The notes beneath the pieces are model-generated. The model saw nothing but the letters and a program-made list of their open reading frames with translations, did not search any database and had not been told where the DNA came from. From Thermococcus alcaliphilus (GTDB lineage: Archaea; Methanobacteriota_B; Thermococci; Thermococcales; Thermococcaceae), in NCBI RefSeq assembly GCF_024054535.1, contig NZ_JAMXLV010000020.1, positions 248,001 to 312,000 on the forward strand: a stretch of DNA of 64,000 nt. Reading direction: 5' to 3'. The position numbers and the translations under genes are program-made. Each line of letters starts with the position of its first letter. The stretch's first letter is position 1. Below, one piece after another: positions 8,589 to 16,613 of the stretch.

Positions 8589-10961
8589 TCATTTCCTAGG
8601 GAACCTACTTCCCTTGTATTCTTCGTTTATCGTCATCCCCGGCCAGTCGAGGACTCCCACGCTGGCCCTGTGTATCGCTTCTCTATGGTCGAACTTACCG
8701 TCGATTCCTATGAGCTTCACAAAGGCCACCTGACTCTCCTCGCCCGTCGTCGGCTCCCTCAAGGTCAGAACCTCTATGATGAGCCTGTCGAGGGAGAAGT
8801 GGGGTATGTAGTAGGGGATGACACTCCTTCCACTTGCGTCCCTTGGCCCGCTTGAGATTATCAGAACCTGCGGCTCTTCAGCGCCCATTCTCGTAGTCTT
8901 GCCGAGCTTGATGACTATCTTTATCTCAATGGTTATTGGCCCAACTTTTGATGGCCCCAAGGGGTCGTAGGGGCCGGGTGAACCTGTGCTCTCGTTTACC
9001 ATCAGCGGGGGAACATCAATCGGGTTGTAGGGCCCGGGTGAGCCGTAGGTGTCGTTGTAGACTCCCTGGAGGAACGGACTGTAGGGCCCTGGGAACATCG
9101 GCGTGGTGTTGCCCCCTTGTCCTATCCTCATTGGATAACCCCACGGGGAGTTCTCAAACTTCCCCGAGGTTCTCTCCGGGTTGGGGAACGTTGGTGAGGG
9201 CTTGAGGAGGTCCTCTATAGTTTTACCTATGTCCACGTGGACAAAGTGTGGGCCCGCGGGGATTATCTCGTCAATCAGAGCAACTTCGGGGGTTACGGTG
9301 ACGTTTACGGCTATTACCGAGTAGTTGCCCGGTTCAAGGTAGCTCTCCTCCGGCTGGCGGTAGACGATGTACGGGGGTATTTCAGTATCCCAGGGCTTGT
9401 CTCCCTCGGGTTCCACGATGAGCATGCTCTCCGGGTCTGGGATGAGCCAGTCGTCCGGTGGGTATCCGCAGTCGCTCCTAACAGTCCCAAAGTCTATGAT
9501 GACACGGTCGTGGTCTACCTTAGGCCTTACCCTCCTGCACGTCTCGCCTTTCGCGTAGGGAATGTAGAGAACGGCCTCACCATCTAGGGGCGGGAGCTCG
9601 AAGTCCCCACCGCCCATGTCCGCCCTGTGGATGACTTCCCCCGTTCTCGGGTCGATGACTATCGCCATGTTGAAGTCCTTGGGGGCTATTGAGTACGTTC
9701 CCGGCGGAACCCCTATGGCATTACAATCAAAGCATTCCGGCCCAAAGACGCCCTGAGATGAGAGCTTTGCAACTTCCTCCTCGCTCAGTTCCGTGGGCAC
9801 CTTGTAGTCGCCGACGACGAAGAACGTGCTCTCAGTTGGGTAAGGGCACGGGTTGAAGGGCGGAGCGGGGGTGAGAATTATGTCAAAGGGAGGCTCCCCT
9901 TCCGGTATGAGGACGCACCCGTTGACTCCGTCTATGGTGTAAATGCCCCCGGCAACGAAGTCCACCTTCACCGGCTCGTTTGTGGGAAATGAAGCGACGT
10001 TATTTTTCCTCTTAATCTCACGTATAATCACCTTGCCACTGGGGGTGTTGACCTTGAACGTCGTTGGCTTATCCCTGGGGAGGACGAGCTTTGGAACTGC
10101 CCTTGCCTCAACGTCCCTCCTCCCTTCTCCAAGAATGACTCCCATATCGGCGGAGGGGACGAGTATATGGACTCCTACAACTTCTCTGTTGCCTATTATC
10201 TTCTTCGTCATCTCGGCCATCTGCCTGGCGTCGAGCTTCTGAACAGAGAGGACGTCGGGGTGAGGCTCAAAGACCGTGAACATGCCATTTTCCTTTCTGT
10301 AGTACTCGTCTATCGGCTTGCCGCTCTTAAAAGCTTCCCAGTAGCTTTTCTCCACAGCGACCGTGAGAACGAGGTTCCTCATGGCTATCGCCTGCCTGAA
10401 CCTAAGGAGCGAGGCGTTGACCAAGTACTGGAGCTTCCGCGTCTTGTTGTCCGTTCCCTCGGCAAGCTCCATTAGCGAGGCGAACTCCTCATCCGGGGTC
10501 ACTATGCCGGGGCTGTTCATCATGGTGTCCAGCCGGGCTCCGGTCTTGTTCAAAAGCTCCTTGCTGTGTTCGATATCGTTGTTGTAGAACTCTATGATGC
10601 TCACCATCTCCTCAAGCCACTTCTCGACCTCCTCCTCGGTCATGTTCCCCCAGAGCCCCTTGGAGGTTTCAGGCGGTGTTTCCGTCGGAGTCTCGGTTGG
10701 GCTCTGTGTTTCAGTTGTTGTTTCTGTTTGTGTTTCGGTCTCTGTCTTGGTTTCAGTTTCCGTTGGTGTATGGGTGTCTGTTGTAGTGGTTTCAGTTTTT
10801 GTTTCTGTCTCAGTTTTTGTCTCGGTTTCGGTTTTTGTTACCGTCTCCTCGGGTCTGCTGACAGTTTCCGTACTAACACTTTGGTTTATACATCCAGAGA
10901 TGAAAGCTCCAAGCAGCACTACACTCAAAAGCAGGGCAAAGCCTGCAAACCTACCTTTCAT
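8589..10961 (-). CDS. Large surface lipoprotein with Thr/Glu-rich stalk
   Basis: A 790-residue protein starting MKGRFAGF (ATG at 10961, GGTG five bases upstream). Residues 1-22 are a signal peptide with a lipobox ending ISGC, so the mature protein is probably lipid-anchored outside the cell. Residues about 28-95 are a low-complexity stalk of Thr-Glu/Lys-Thr-Glu repeats. The rest is a large ectodomain of unknown family, rich in Pro and Gly, with several Cys (for example the FGPECFDCNAIGV region) and repeated GPY motifs late in the sequence (FPGPYSPF, SPGPYNPI, SPGPYDPL). It converges on the Fe-S gene. No catalytic domain is recognised. Confidence 0.75.
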   Translation of the reverse strand: MKGRFAGFALLLSVVLLGAFISGCINQSVSTETVSRPEETVTKTETETKTETETKTETTTTDTHTPTETETKTETETQTETTTETQSPTETPTETPPETSKGLWGNMTEEEVEKWLEEMVSIIEFYNNDIEHSKELLNKTGARLDTMMNSPGIVTPDEEFASLMELAEGTDNKTRKLQYLVNASLLRFRQAIAMRNLVLTVAVEKSYWEAFKSGKPIDEYYRKENGMFTVFEPHPDVLSVQKLDARQMAEMTKKIIGNREVVGVHILVPSADMGVILGEGRRDVEARAVPKLVLPRDKPTTFKVNTPSGKVIIREIKRKNNVASFPTNEPVKVDFVAGGIYTIDGVNGCVLIPEGEPPFDIILTPAPPFNPCPYPTESTFFVVGDYKVPTELSEEEVAKLSSQGVFGPECFDCNAIGVPPGTYSIAPKDFNMAIVIDPRTGEVIHRADMGGGDFELPPLDGEAVLYIPYAKGETCRRVRPKVDHDRVIIDFGTVRSDCGYPPDDWLIPDPESMLIVEPEGDKPWDTEIPPYIVYRQPEESYLEPGNYSVIAVNVTVTPEVALIDEIIPAGPHFVHVDIGKTIEDLLKPSPTFPNPERTSGKFENSPWGYPMRIGQGGNTTPMFPGPYSPFLQGVYNDTYGSPGPYNPIDVPPLMVNESTGSPGPYDPLGPSKVGPITIEIKIVIKLGKTTRMGAEEPQVLIISSGPRDASGRSVIPYYIPHFSLDRLIIEVLTLREPTTGEESQVAFVKLIGIDGKFDHREAIHRASVGVLDWPGMTINEEYKGSRFPRK

Positions 10962-11037
10962 TTTTTCACCATCTTTTTCACACGGCGACAAAAACGTCAA
11001 AAAACCATGTGATTATAGTCAATGGTAAGTTGTCAAA

Positions 11038-11046
11038 CTATAAAAT
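11038..11046 (-). promoter_or_regulatory. TATA box for the lipoprotein gene
   Basis: Read on the minus strand, ATTTTATAG lies about 77 bases before the start at 10961, in an AT-rich stretch that breaks from the GC-rich coding region, consistent with an archaeal promoter and a 5' leader of about 50 bases. Assignment is by sequence and position only. Confidence 0.4.
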
Positions 11047-11103
11047 ACTTTCGTTTAAAAACGGAACTAAATGTAAAAAGAAAGGTTTAACATAGCAACC
11101 ATT

Positions 11104-11895
11104 TCAAAATACCGAATTCAGCCTTCCCCCATCAACCGGAATCATGGCGCCGTTTATGTAGCTCCCAAGGTCGCTGGCTAAGAAAGCCACGAGGTAGCCT
11201 ATCTCTTCAGGTTCTCCAAGCCTTCCAAGGGGTATCGGCTTCGCGTACTCTTGGAGAGCTTCCTCAACGGTCTTGCCTTCTCTTTTAGCTCTGTCCTTTG
11301 CGAGCTGTATCATCCTGTCAGTTCTTATGATGCCGGGCATTATGCCGTTGACGGTTATGCCTTTAGGCCCAAGCTCTTTAGCCAAGGTTCTCACGAGGCC
11401 TGCCATCGAAATCCTTACGACATTGCTGAGGGCTATGTTAGGTATCGGTTCCTTTATCGCACCACTTGTAGAATAGATTATCCTTCCAAAGCCTTTCTTT
11501 TCCATAGCTGGAACCAAAGCCTTCGTTAGGTATATCGGAGGGTATAGCAAAAGATCAACAGCTCTTTCCCAGTCCTCCATGTCCATCTCCATGAAGTAGC
11601 CCGGCTTAGGCCCGCCGGTGGAGAAGAAGAATATGTCCGGCTCACCAATGCTTCCGAGCTCTTTTACGGTTCTCTCAAGATCTTCCCTCTTTGTGAGGTC
11701 TGCAACGATGTAGCTAACCTCAACGTCGTTCTCGGCCTTGATCTTCTCCTTCGCCCTCTTCAGGTTCTCCTCACTCCGCGAGAGGAGTATTACATCAGCC
11801 CCAGCCTTTGCTAGAACCCTTGCAACGCCAAAGCCTATCCCCTTGCTTGAGGCCGTAGTAAACGCTAATCTTCCAGAAAGGTCTATGCTCAACAT
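11104..11895 (-). CDS. Short-chain dehydrogenase/reductase-like protein lacking the Tyr/Lys pair
   Basis: A 263-residue protein starting MLSIDLSG (ATG at 11895 with GGTGATG just upstream; the longer frame to 11922 begins with TTG). The nucleotide-binding motif is TASSKGIGFG near residue 18, and the C-terminal LGRLGEPEEIGYLVAFLASD and YINGAMIPVDGG segments are typical of 3-oxoacyl-ACP-reductase-like SDRs. The catalytic YxxxK is replaced: where YSASK is expected the sequence reads LSNVVR. This matches the divergent BKR-like SDR subgroup with an imperfect tetrad. Substrate unknown. Confidence 0.8.
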   Translation of the reverse strand: MLSIDLSGRLAFTTASSKGIGFGVARVLAKAGADVILLSRSEENLKRAKEKIKAENDVEVSYIVADLTKREDLERTVKELGSIGEPDIFFFSTGGPKPGYFMEMDMEDWERAVDLLLYPPIYLTKALVPAMEKKGFGRIIYSTSGAIKEPIPNIALSNVVRISMAGLVRTLAKELGPKGITVNGIMPGIIRTDRMIQLAKDRAKREGKTVEEALQEYAKPIPLGRLGEPEEIGYLVAFLASDLGSYINGAMIPVDGGRLNSVF

Positions 11896-11937
11896 TGACA
11901 TCACCATAAAACATAGGTTCAAAGGAGGATAAAAATG

Positions 11938-12759
11938 TTAGTGGACAAATTTGACCTCTTTTCCTACGTATAAAGGTTCTACTTTACTTCCAAAAGCAGA
12001 CATAAAGCTGCAAATTCCATCAAATCCTGTGCAGTGTCCTGGATAAAGTTTTTCAACCCCAAGGGTGCTAATGCCTTTAATTGCATCTTCCAAAATATTC
12101 CTCTTGGCTCCAGTTAGATGGAACCCACCCACCAGAGCAAAAATCGGCTTATTCATGAGTTTTATTGAGTGCCTCACTATGTTCAAAATTCCACTATGGC
12201 CACAGCCAGTTATAACGACCATTTTGCCTCCAAGCTCAACGAGCAGTGACATGTCGTCTTTTAGAGGGTCTTTTATCAGCTTTCTCCCATCCACTATATA
12301 GCCAACTGATCTATCCCAAGTCGTTCTCTCTATCTCACCGCTTGTGTATATCCCATTAAAAATCTTAACTGGTTTTTCCTTTAGTATAAAGTTGGCTCCG
12401 AGTTTTTCTAGATGCTCCTGTGAAAATGAAATTCCAATTTCCCTGCGCTTGGGCTTTAGAGCCACCCTTCTTAAAAATATATCGGGGTGAGCATAAACCA
12501 CTATGGAGTCTTTTCTCGCCTCTAAAAACTTTTCAAGTCCCCCAGTATGGTCGTAGTGACCGTGAGTAATGAATACTGCATCAATCTCGTTGGGGGATAT
12601 ATTGAGCGCTTCCATATTGTGAAGCAAAATCGTGCCATCCGTACCTGCATCCACCAAAATCTTCCTCCCATTGTGCTCCACAAAAAGAGAAAAGCCATGG
12701 GCCCCGAGAAGGCCCTTTTTAAACCCTGCATGATTTTCAAATAGCACTACCATCCTCAT
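11938..12759 (-). CDS. Metallo-beta-lactamase-fold enzyme (dihydropterin-RFAP synthase-like)
   Basis: A 273-residue protein from the ATG at 12759 (GAGGG six bases upstream). The zinc motif THGHYDHTGGL lies near residue 65, with further ligands in TGCGHSG (near 187) and a PGHCTG segment near 242. The GAHGFSLFVEHNGRKILVDAGTDG start and the GFHLTGA segment match the family represented by Methanocaldococcus MJ0301, which joins a dihydropterin to beta-RFA-P in methanopterin synthesis. It starts two bases after the stop of the gene at 12762-13670, so they are co-transcribed. Two other genes of a methanopterin-like route occur at 52381 and 53407. The exact reaction here is inferred. Confidence 0.7.
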   Translation of the reverse strand: MRMVVLFENHAGFKKGLLGAHGFSLFVEHNGRKILVDAGTDGTILLHNMEALNISPNEIDAVFITHGHYDHTGGLEKFLEARKDSIVVYAHPDIFLRRVALKPKRREIGISFSQEHLEKLGANFILKEKPVKIFNGIYTSGEIERTTWDRSVGYIVDGRKLIKDPLKDDMSLLVELGGKMVVITGCGHSGILNIVRHSIKLMNKPIFALVGGFHLTGAKRNILEDAIKGISTLGVEKLYPGHCTGFDGICSFMSAFGSKVEPLYVGKEVKFVH

Positions 12760-12761
12760 CT

Positions 12762-13670
12762 TCATCCCTCAAAGGGAAGCTTGCCAAACTCCACTTCCAG
12801 TGTTTGGGTTGTCCTCCATACAAATGCTCCTTCTCCTTTGAGAACATGCTTTCTCATATCTCCTTGAGGCACTCCGTTAGCTTCGTAAATCATGCTCTGC
12901 AGGTCTGGATCGTTGTAAAGAACCAGCGTTGGTCCCGGTATGTTAAGGAGATTTTCCGCAACGTATCTGGAGCCTAATACTGTAACCCTCCCCCTCATGG
13001 GTTGAGTCAATAGAGGAATGGCTGCACTTCCGGGAGTTGTGTAGAAAAGAACCGCCGCATCATCGATTCCTATTAAAGTGCTCCTTCTATCTTTAACAGC
13101 CGCCGCAAGGATTAGAAACGCCATTCCCACGGTACTTATGCTGTAGGTTTTTCCAAAGTCAACCAAAATGCTCTTGCCGAGCTCGGGAACTTCTCCCTCA
13201 AAAAAGGTCTCATCGAGGGAAGTGTAGACTTCTCTTATAACCTCCCCGTACTGTTCCTTTGACTTGGCTACATCTGCTACACTTTTAACTTTGCTCCCAA
13301 GAACGTCAGCATAGAGTTTATCGGTAAGAGAGCGATCCAATCCGTATATGGTCTGAATTATCGTTGATGCTGTGTAAAAGTCCTTCAAGAGGCCTTTTTT
13401 AACCATCTTTATGGGGTCAAGGCCTGTAGGCTTGTTGTCCTCTATTTCTATTATAGTGTCGAATTTCTCCTTAGGATACTTTCCCCTTGTATCAAAGAAA
13501 ATCAGCCCGTATTCTTTTTCGAGAAATTGATCTCCAATGTAATCTATAACTCTCGTGGGGTCATCATCGATGCCAAAAACCTTTAGAGTTCTGCCGTGGT
13601 AAACCGGATCGTAGTATATCTCCTTCTCTTCGTATTCCAAAATCTTTACAGCAAGTTTGCTGTACTTCAT
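12762..13670 (-). CDS. Conserved archaeal protein of unknown function
   Basis: A 302-residue soluble protein starting MKYSKLAVKIL, with GGTG six bases before the ATG at 13670; codons up to 13682 are probably not used. The predicted pattern is mixed alpha/beta, with a segment resembling a P-loop-less ATPase/recombinase-like core (YGLIFFDTRGKYP, then LGKSILVDFGKTYSISTVGMAFLILAAAV). There is no signal peptide or membrane span. It forms an operon with the MBL-fold enzyme. I do not recognise the family. Confidence 0.65.
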   Translation of the reverse strand: MKYSKLAVKILEYEEKEIYYDPVYHGRTLKVFGIDDDPTRVIDYIGDQFLEKEYGLIFFDTRGKYPKEKFDTIIEIEDNKPTGLDPIKMVKKGLLKDFYTASTIIQTIYGLDRSLTDKLYADVLGSKVKSVADVAKSKEQYGEVIREVYTSLDETFFEGEVPELGKSILVDFGKTYSISTVGMAFLILAAAVKDRRSTLIGIDDAAVLFYTTPGSAAIPLLTQPMRGRVTVLGSRYVAENLLNIPGPTLVLYNDPDLQSMIYEANGVPQGDMRKHVLKGEGAFVWRTTQTLEVEFGKLPFEG

Positions 13671-13732
13671 AGAGTTCACCAAAAAGAATAGGGGGAATAA
13701 GTATAAACGGCTTTCCCTTAGAAGTTAAAGGA

Positions 13733-14191
13733 TTACCATCCCCCTTGTCTTCTGCCTCCAAAGCCTCCTCCTTTTCTCATTCCGCCGCTACCTCTTCCAC
13801 GACCCATTCCTCTGCCCATGCCTGGGCCTATTCCTCCTTCTGGCCCAAAGACTGCCGTAGTAAGCTCTCCCCTGAGGAAGGCCTCAACGGCTTCTCTAAC
13901 TGTCATAGTGGCTGGAGCCGAGATCATCCTTATGCCTGCAGCCTGGAGCACTCCAGAGGAGTTGGGACCGAACTGACCGGCGATGACAACATCTGCACCC
14001 TGGTCTATAACGAACTGCGTTGCTGTAACTCCTGCTCCCCTAGGCTGTGAGTAACCCGGGTTTGGAACGACCTGAACGTTGGCTATTTGGTTGTTCTCAA
14101 CGTCCACGATCGTGAACGTCGGCGTCCTTCCAAAAGCAGTGTTCACCCTATCCTCAAGACCTCCAGTAACGGTTGACACAATTATCCTCAT
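13733..14191 (-). CDS. NifX/dinitrogenase-cofactor-family protein with Gly/Arg-rich tail
   Basis: A 152-residue protein starting MRIIVSTVTGGL; GGAGGTGAT precedes the ATG at 14191. Residues 1-110 are the NifX/NafY/orange-protein fold (TAFGRTPTFTIVDVENN, then FVIDQGADVVIAGQFGPN and VLQAAGIRM), which binds iron-sulfur or molybdenum-containing clusters in known members. The last 35 residues are a Met-Gly-Arg repeat tail (MGRGMGRGRGSGG), a feature of this family in anaerobic archaea. Its promoter holds shared element A (14212-14247). It is one of three NifX-like genes here, beside MinD/ferredoxin ATPases. The cluster bound is unknown. Confidence 0.85.
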   Translation of the reverse strand: MRIIVSTVTGGLEDRVNTAFGRTPTFTIVDVENNQIANVQVVPNPGYSQPRGAGVTATQFVIDQGADVVIAGQFGPNSSGVLQAAGIRMISAPATMTVREAVEAFLRGELTTAVFGPEGGIGPGMGRGMGRGRGSGGMRKGGGFGGRRQGGW

Positions 14192-14211
14192 CTCCATCAC
14201 CTCCACGTGAA

Positions 14212-14247
14212 TTAGGGTAACCTAAGTTAAAAATCTTGTGCATATGC
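14212..14247. promoter_or_regulatory. Shared regulatory element A
   Basis: TTAGG-GTAA-CCTAA (14212-14225) and TTGTGCATATGC (14236-14247) flank an AT-rich TATA-like stretch (AAGTTAAAAATC). Reading leftward toward the NifX-like gene at 14191, the order is GCATATGC, TATA, TTAGG/CCTAA dyad, ribosome binding site. The same order occurs at 15956-15996 read rightward and 17403-17443 read rightward. The dyad therefore sits about where transcription would begin, as expected of a repressor site (inference). Confidence 0.65.
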
Positions 14248-14313
14248 TCATTACACAAGTCTGTTTCAAAATGCTTAAAAATATCTTATCGATGTTACCC
14301 ATGGGGTGAGCAA

Positions 14314-14451
14314 GTGCTCAAAATTGAGAACCTTCACGTTTCGGTTGAGAGAAGGGCGATTCTCAATGATGTGAAAGTCATCGAGTTCTTTCAGCGGGTT
14401 TTAGTGGAGATAGGGAAGATAATCCAGCTAGCAGTAAGTGGAAGTATGTAA
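14314..14451 (+). pseudogene. Truncated SufC-like ATPase start (remnant)
   Basis: A GTG start at 14314 with GGGGTGAG just upstream opens a frame reading VLKIENLHVSVERRAILNDV, which is the N-terminal strand pair of SufC-type ABC ATPases (MLKxENLHVSVEGxxIL). The Walker A motif that should follow about 15 residues later is absent; the frame continues with an unrelated EFFQRVLVEIGKII segment and stops after 45 residues. This is best read as the leftover start of an iron-sulfur assembly ATPase gene after a deletion. It lies between the NifX-like gene and the methyltransferase. Confidence 0.55.
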
Positions 14452-14470
14452 GCTCCTTCTGGTGTTTTTT

Positions 14471-15082
14471 ATGTACCGTGAAAAGTACGATAGGATAGCA
14501 GGCTTTTATGAGCTCCTAGAAAAGCCACTGGACAGGGTCTTCAATCCTCTCCGTGAGAGGGCCATCTCCTTTGCCAAGGGAAGAACGCTCGAGATCGGGA
14601 TCGGTACTGGAAAGACCCTTCATTATTATCCTCAGGGTGTTGAGCTTTATGCCGTTGACGGCTCGGAGAAAATGCTTGAAATGGCCAAGAGGAGGGCAGA
14701 AGAACTCGGAATAGAAGTGAAGCTCATAGTTGCTGAAGCAGAGCGTCTTCCATTTCCCGATAACTACTTTGACACAGTAGTCTCTTCCTTCGTCTTCTGC
14801 ACCGTTCCTAACCCTGATAAGGCAATGGATGAGATAAAACGAGTACTCAAACCCGGTGGAAGGGTTATCTTTCTCGAACACACGAAGAGCGAGAGCAGGA
14901 TAGTGAACTACCTCTTCCTTTTCCCGATGAAACTTATCTTGAAGCCGCTCCTCGACGACAACCCGCTGAGAGAGACCCACAAACTTGTTAGGAAGTATTT
15001 CAAAGTGGAAAAAGAGGAGAGGTACTACAAGGGCATTGTCAGGCTTATAGTAGCCCGAAATAACGCCTCCTTGGACTTATAA
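14471..15082 (+). CDS. Class I SAM-dependent methyltransferase (UbiE-like)
   Basis: A 203-residue protein starting MYREKYDRIAGFYE; GGTG lies six bases before the ATG at 14471. Motif I is LEIGIGTGKTLHYYP near residue 41, motif II/III LYAVDGSEKMLEMAKRRAEE, and motif IV LPFPDNYFDTVVSSFVFCTV with PNPDKAMDEIKRVLKPGGRV after it. The C-terminus (YKGIVRLIVARN) is typical of small Methyltransf_11 enzymes. Substrate unknown. Its 3' end overlaps the convergent gene at 15045-15290 by 38 bases. Confidence 0.85.
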   Translation: MYREKYDRIAGFYELLEKPLDRVFNPLRERAISFAKGRTLEIGIGTGKTLHYYPQGVELYAVDGSEKMLEMAKRRAEELGIEVKLIVAEAERLPFPDNYFDTVVSSFVFCTVPNPDKAMDEIKRVLKPGGRVIFLEHTKSESRIVNYLFLFPMKLILKPLLDDNPLRETHKLVRKYFKVEKEERYYKGIVRLIVARNNASLDL

Positions 15083-15290
15083 AGCCCCGGATAATATAAA
15101 CTAGCACGAGGGCTATAACATAGGTCGAGGCTACAAGAAAGAGTTTGAAGAGCAGGTAGAGCATCAAGAGCAGGAATATTAGGTCTATTATCCTGTAAAG
15201 GCCAAAGCGGCCGAGAAAATTTCCATAATAATATGAATGGGCAACAAATTGTCTACCTTGCGCCATGCCCCTTCTGTAACCGCGTGGCAT
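15045..15290 (-). CDS. Small membrane protein with basic MPRG start
   Basis: An 81-residue protein starting MPRGYRRGMAQG (ATG at 15290, GAGGTG six bases upstream). Residues about 33-68 contain two adjacent hydrophobic helices with the end RGFISPRRRYF. The MPRG-x-RRG start resembles that of the DUF134 protein at 21294-21656 and of other small proteins found with NifX-like genes. It lies 43 bases downstream of the NifX-like gene (15334-15936) and is probably in the same transcript. Function unknown. Confidence 0.6.
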   Translation of the reverse strand: MPRGYRRGMAQGRQFVAHSYYYGNFLGRFGLYRIIDLIFLLLMLYLLFKLFLVASTYVIALVLVYIIRGFISPRRRYFGLL

Positions 15291-15333
15291 TTTCAGCACC
15301 TCAAAAAGCTAAAAAAGGTAAAAGGAAGTTGCT

Positions 15334-15936
15334 TTACCACCAGCCGTAATACCAGCGGAGGGCTCTCCTGCTGGGCATTCCCGTCCACGGGCAGTAGCCG
15401 AGCCTTGCTCCCCAGCCTCTTCCGCCTCTACCCCATCCTCTGCCAAAACCGCGTCCTCTTCCCCAGCCTCTACCCCATCCATAGCCGAAGCCGTAGGCTG
15501 GGTAGGCGGGATACACTGGGGCAGCTGGTGCCACTGGTGTTGCTGGGGTCACTGGAGTAACTGGAGCAACCGGAGCCTGTGGAGCCGGTGCTGTGAACTG
15601 GCTTGCTCTACCGCTCACAACGCTCTTTATGGCATCCTCAACAGGGGTTCCAGGGGCGACCTGGTAGAGTTTAATGCCTGCTGCCTGTATCGCGCCGAAT
15701 GCATTCGGGCCGACTTGCGGGGCGATTATAGCTTCAACGCCCTCGTTGATGAGGGTCTGCACTGCCATTGGGCCGGCACCTCCACCAACCATTGCAGCGC
15801 TGTTCTGGATGACCTTCTCGCTGACTATGTTGCCATTTTCATCAACATCCGCTATGTAGAATGCTGGTGCTCTTGCGAAGACCGGAGCAACTGTATCTTC
15901 CCTACCTCCACCATTTGTTGGAACAGCAATCCTCAT
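15334..15936 (-). CDS. NifX-family protein with Pro/Ala linker and Gly/Arg/Trp-rich tail
   Basis: A 200-residue protein starting MRIAVPTNGGGRED; GGTGGTG precedes the ATG at 15936. Residues 1-110 are the NifX/orange-protein fold (VAPVFARAPAFYIADVDENG, NEGVEAIIAPQVGPNAFGAIQAAG). A Pro-Ala-Thr-Val repeat linker follows (about 120-145), then a tail rich in Gly, Arg, Trp and Tyr (GYGWGRGWGRGRGFGR) ending YCPWTGMPSRRALRWYYGWW. The tail contains the only Cys. Its divergent promoter with the gene at 16041 carries element B. The metal cluster and partner are unknown; MinD/ferredoxin proteins nearby are likely partners (inference). Confidence 0.85.
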   Translation of the reverse strand: MRIAVPTNGGGREDTVAPVFARAPAFYIADVDENGNIVSEKVIQNSAAMVGGGAGPMAVQTLINEGVEAIIAPQVGPNAFGAIQAAGIKLYQVAPGTPVEDAIKSVVSGRASQFTAPAPQAPVAPVTPVTPATPVAPAAPVYPAYPAYGFGYGWGRGWGRGRGFGRGWGRGGRGWGARLGYCPWTGMPSRRALRWYYGWW

Positions 15937-15955
15937 ATCCACCACCTCTATTATT

Positions 15956-15996
15956 TTGTGCATATGCACAACATTTAAACTTTTCGGTTTCCCTAA
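15956..15996. promoter_or_regulatory. Shared regulatory element B (perfect 16-bp palindrome plus dyad)
   Basis: TTGTGCATATGCACAA (15956-15971) is a perfect palindrome. It is followed by a TATA-like CATTTAAAC and then TTCGG-TTTC-CCTAA (15983-15996), one base off the TTAGG-N4-CCTAA form. It lies between the divergent NifX-like genes at 15936 (minus) and 16041 (plus). A second TATA (TCTTATAAAC, about 15998-16007) sits just downstream on the plus side. The layout matches elements A and C. Confidence 0.65.
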
Positions 15997-16040
15997 CTCT
16001 TATAAACCAGTTTCACGGAACAACCCTCTGGGGATATTAC

Positions 16041-16457
16041 ATGGAAAAGAGATGCCTCAAGGTCGCGTTCGGAATGGAAGATGATGAACACCTCATCGAT
16101 GCCCATTATGGAGACTCAGAGTTCTTCGCGATCTACAAAATCTGCGAAGACGGGAGCGTAAAGCTCCTCGAAAAGAGACACAACAAAGCTAAAGACTTTG
16201 AAGAGGAACACGATGAAGGACACGGTGACCCAAGGAAGTTTAAAGCCGTTGTGAGCCAGCTCCTCGACGTTGATATCTTAGCTGCATTTAGAATGGGACC
16301 AAACTTCCTCCGGATCCGTGACAAAACCAACAAGGTGGCTTTCTTCACGAAGACGAGAGACCTGAAACTAGCACTCCGAAGAGTCATAGAGAACTTCGAT
16401 GACCTCTGGGAACAGGTGCAGGTGAAAAAAGCTGAAAAACCACCAATAGAGGAGTAA
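16041..16457 (+). CDS. NifX-like protein, third copy
   Basis: A 138-residue protein from the ATG at 16041 (MEKRCLKVAFGMEDDE). It keeps the NifX pattern: DAHYGDSEFFAIYKI near residue 18, FKAVVSQLLDVDILAAFRMGPN near 75, and a C-terminal helix. It differs from the other two in carrying a charged His/Glu/Asp-rich insertion (EEEHDEGHGD) and no Gly/Arg tail. The upstream frame is open to 15861, but those codons overlap the divergent promoter. It is divergent from 15334-15936 under element B. Confidence 0.75.
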   Translation: MEKRCLKVAFGMEDDEHLIDAHYGDSEFFAIYKICEDGSVKLLEKRHNKAKDFEEEHDEGHGDPRKFKAVVSQLLDVDILAAFRMGPNFLRIRDKTNKVAFFTKTRDLKLALRRVIENFDDLWEQVQVKKAEKPPIEE

Positions 16458-16459
16458 AG

Positions 16460-16573
16460 ATGAATCTACCTCTGCCCTTAACGAGAACGCTCCAACCCTT
16501 TAGTCGAGATGTTGTCGTTAGTCTTATGGTCAAGAGTTCAAAAGAATCCCTAAATCCTTTTTGGGAGGGCTAG
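16460..16573 (+). CDS. Possible 37-residue small protein
   Basis: An ATG at 16460, three bases after the NifX-like stop, has GGAG at ideal distance and opens 37 codons (MNLPLPLTRTLQPFSRDVVV...WEG) before TAG. The good ribosome binding site and coupling favour translation; the absence of any recognised family and the short length weigh against it. It could be a degraded gene start. Confidence 0.25.
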   Translation: MNLPLPLTRTLQPFSRDVVVSLMVKSSKESLNPFWEG

Positions 16574-16613
16574 AGTTAAAGTCTCAATCACCAATTTTTA
16601 TAGGAGGGGTAAG

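Noticed and set aside
14236-14313. Extension of the SufC fragment upstream of 14314
   Set aside because: It would overlap regulatory element A, and the ribosome binding site points to 14314.
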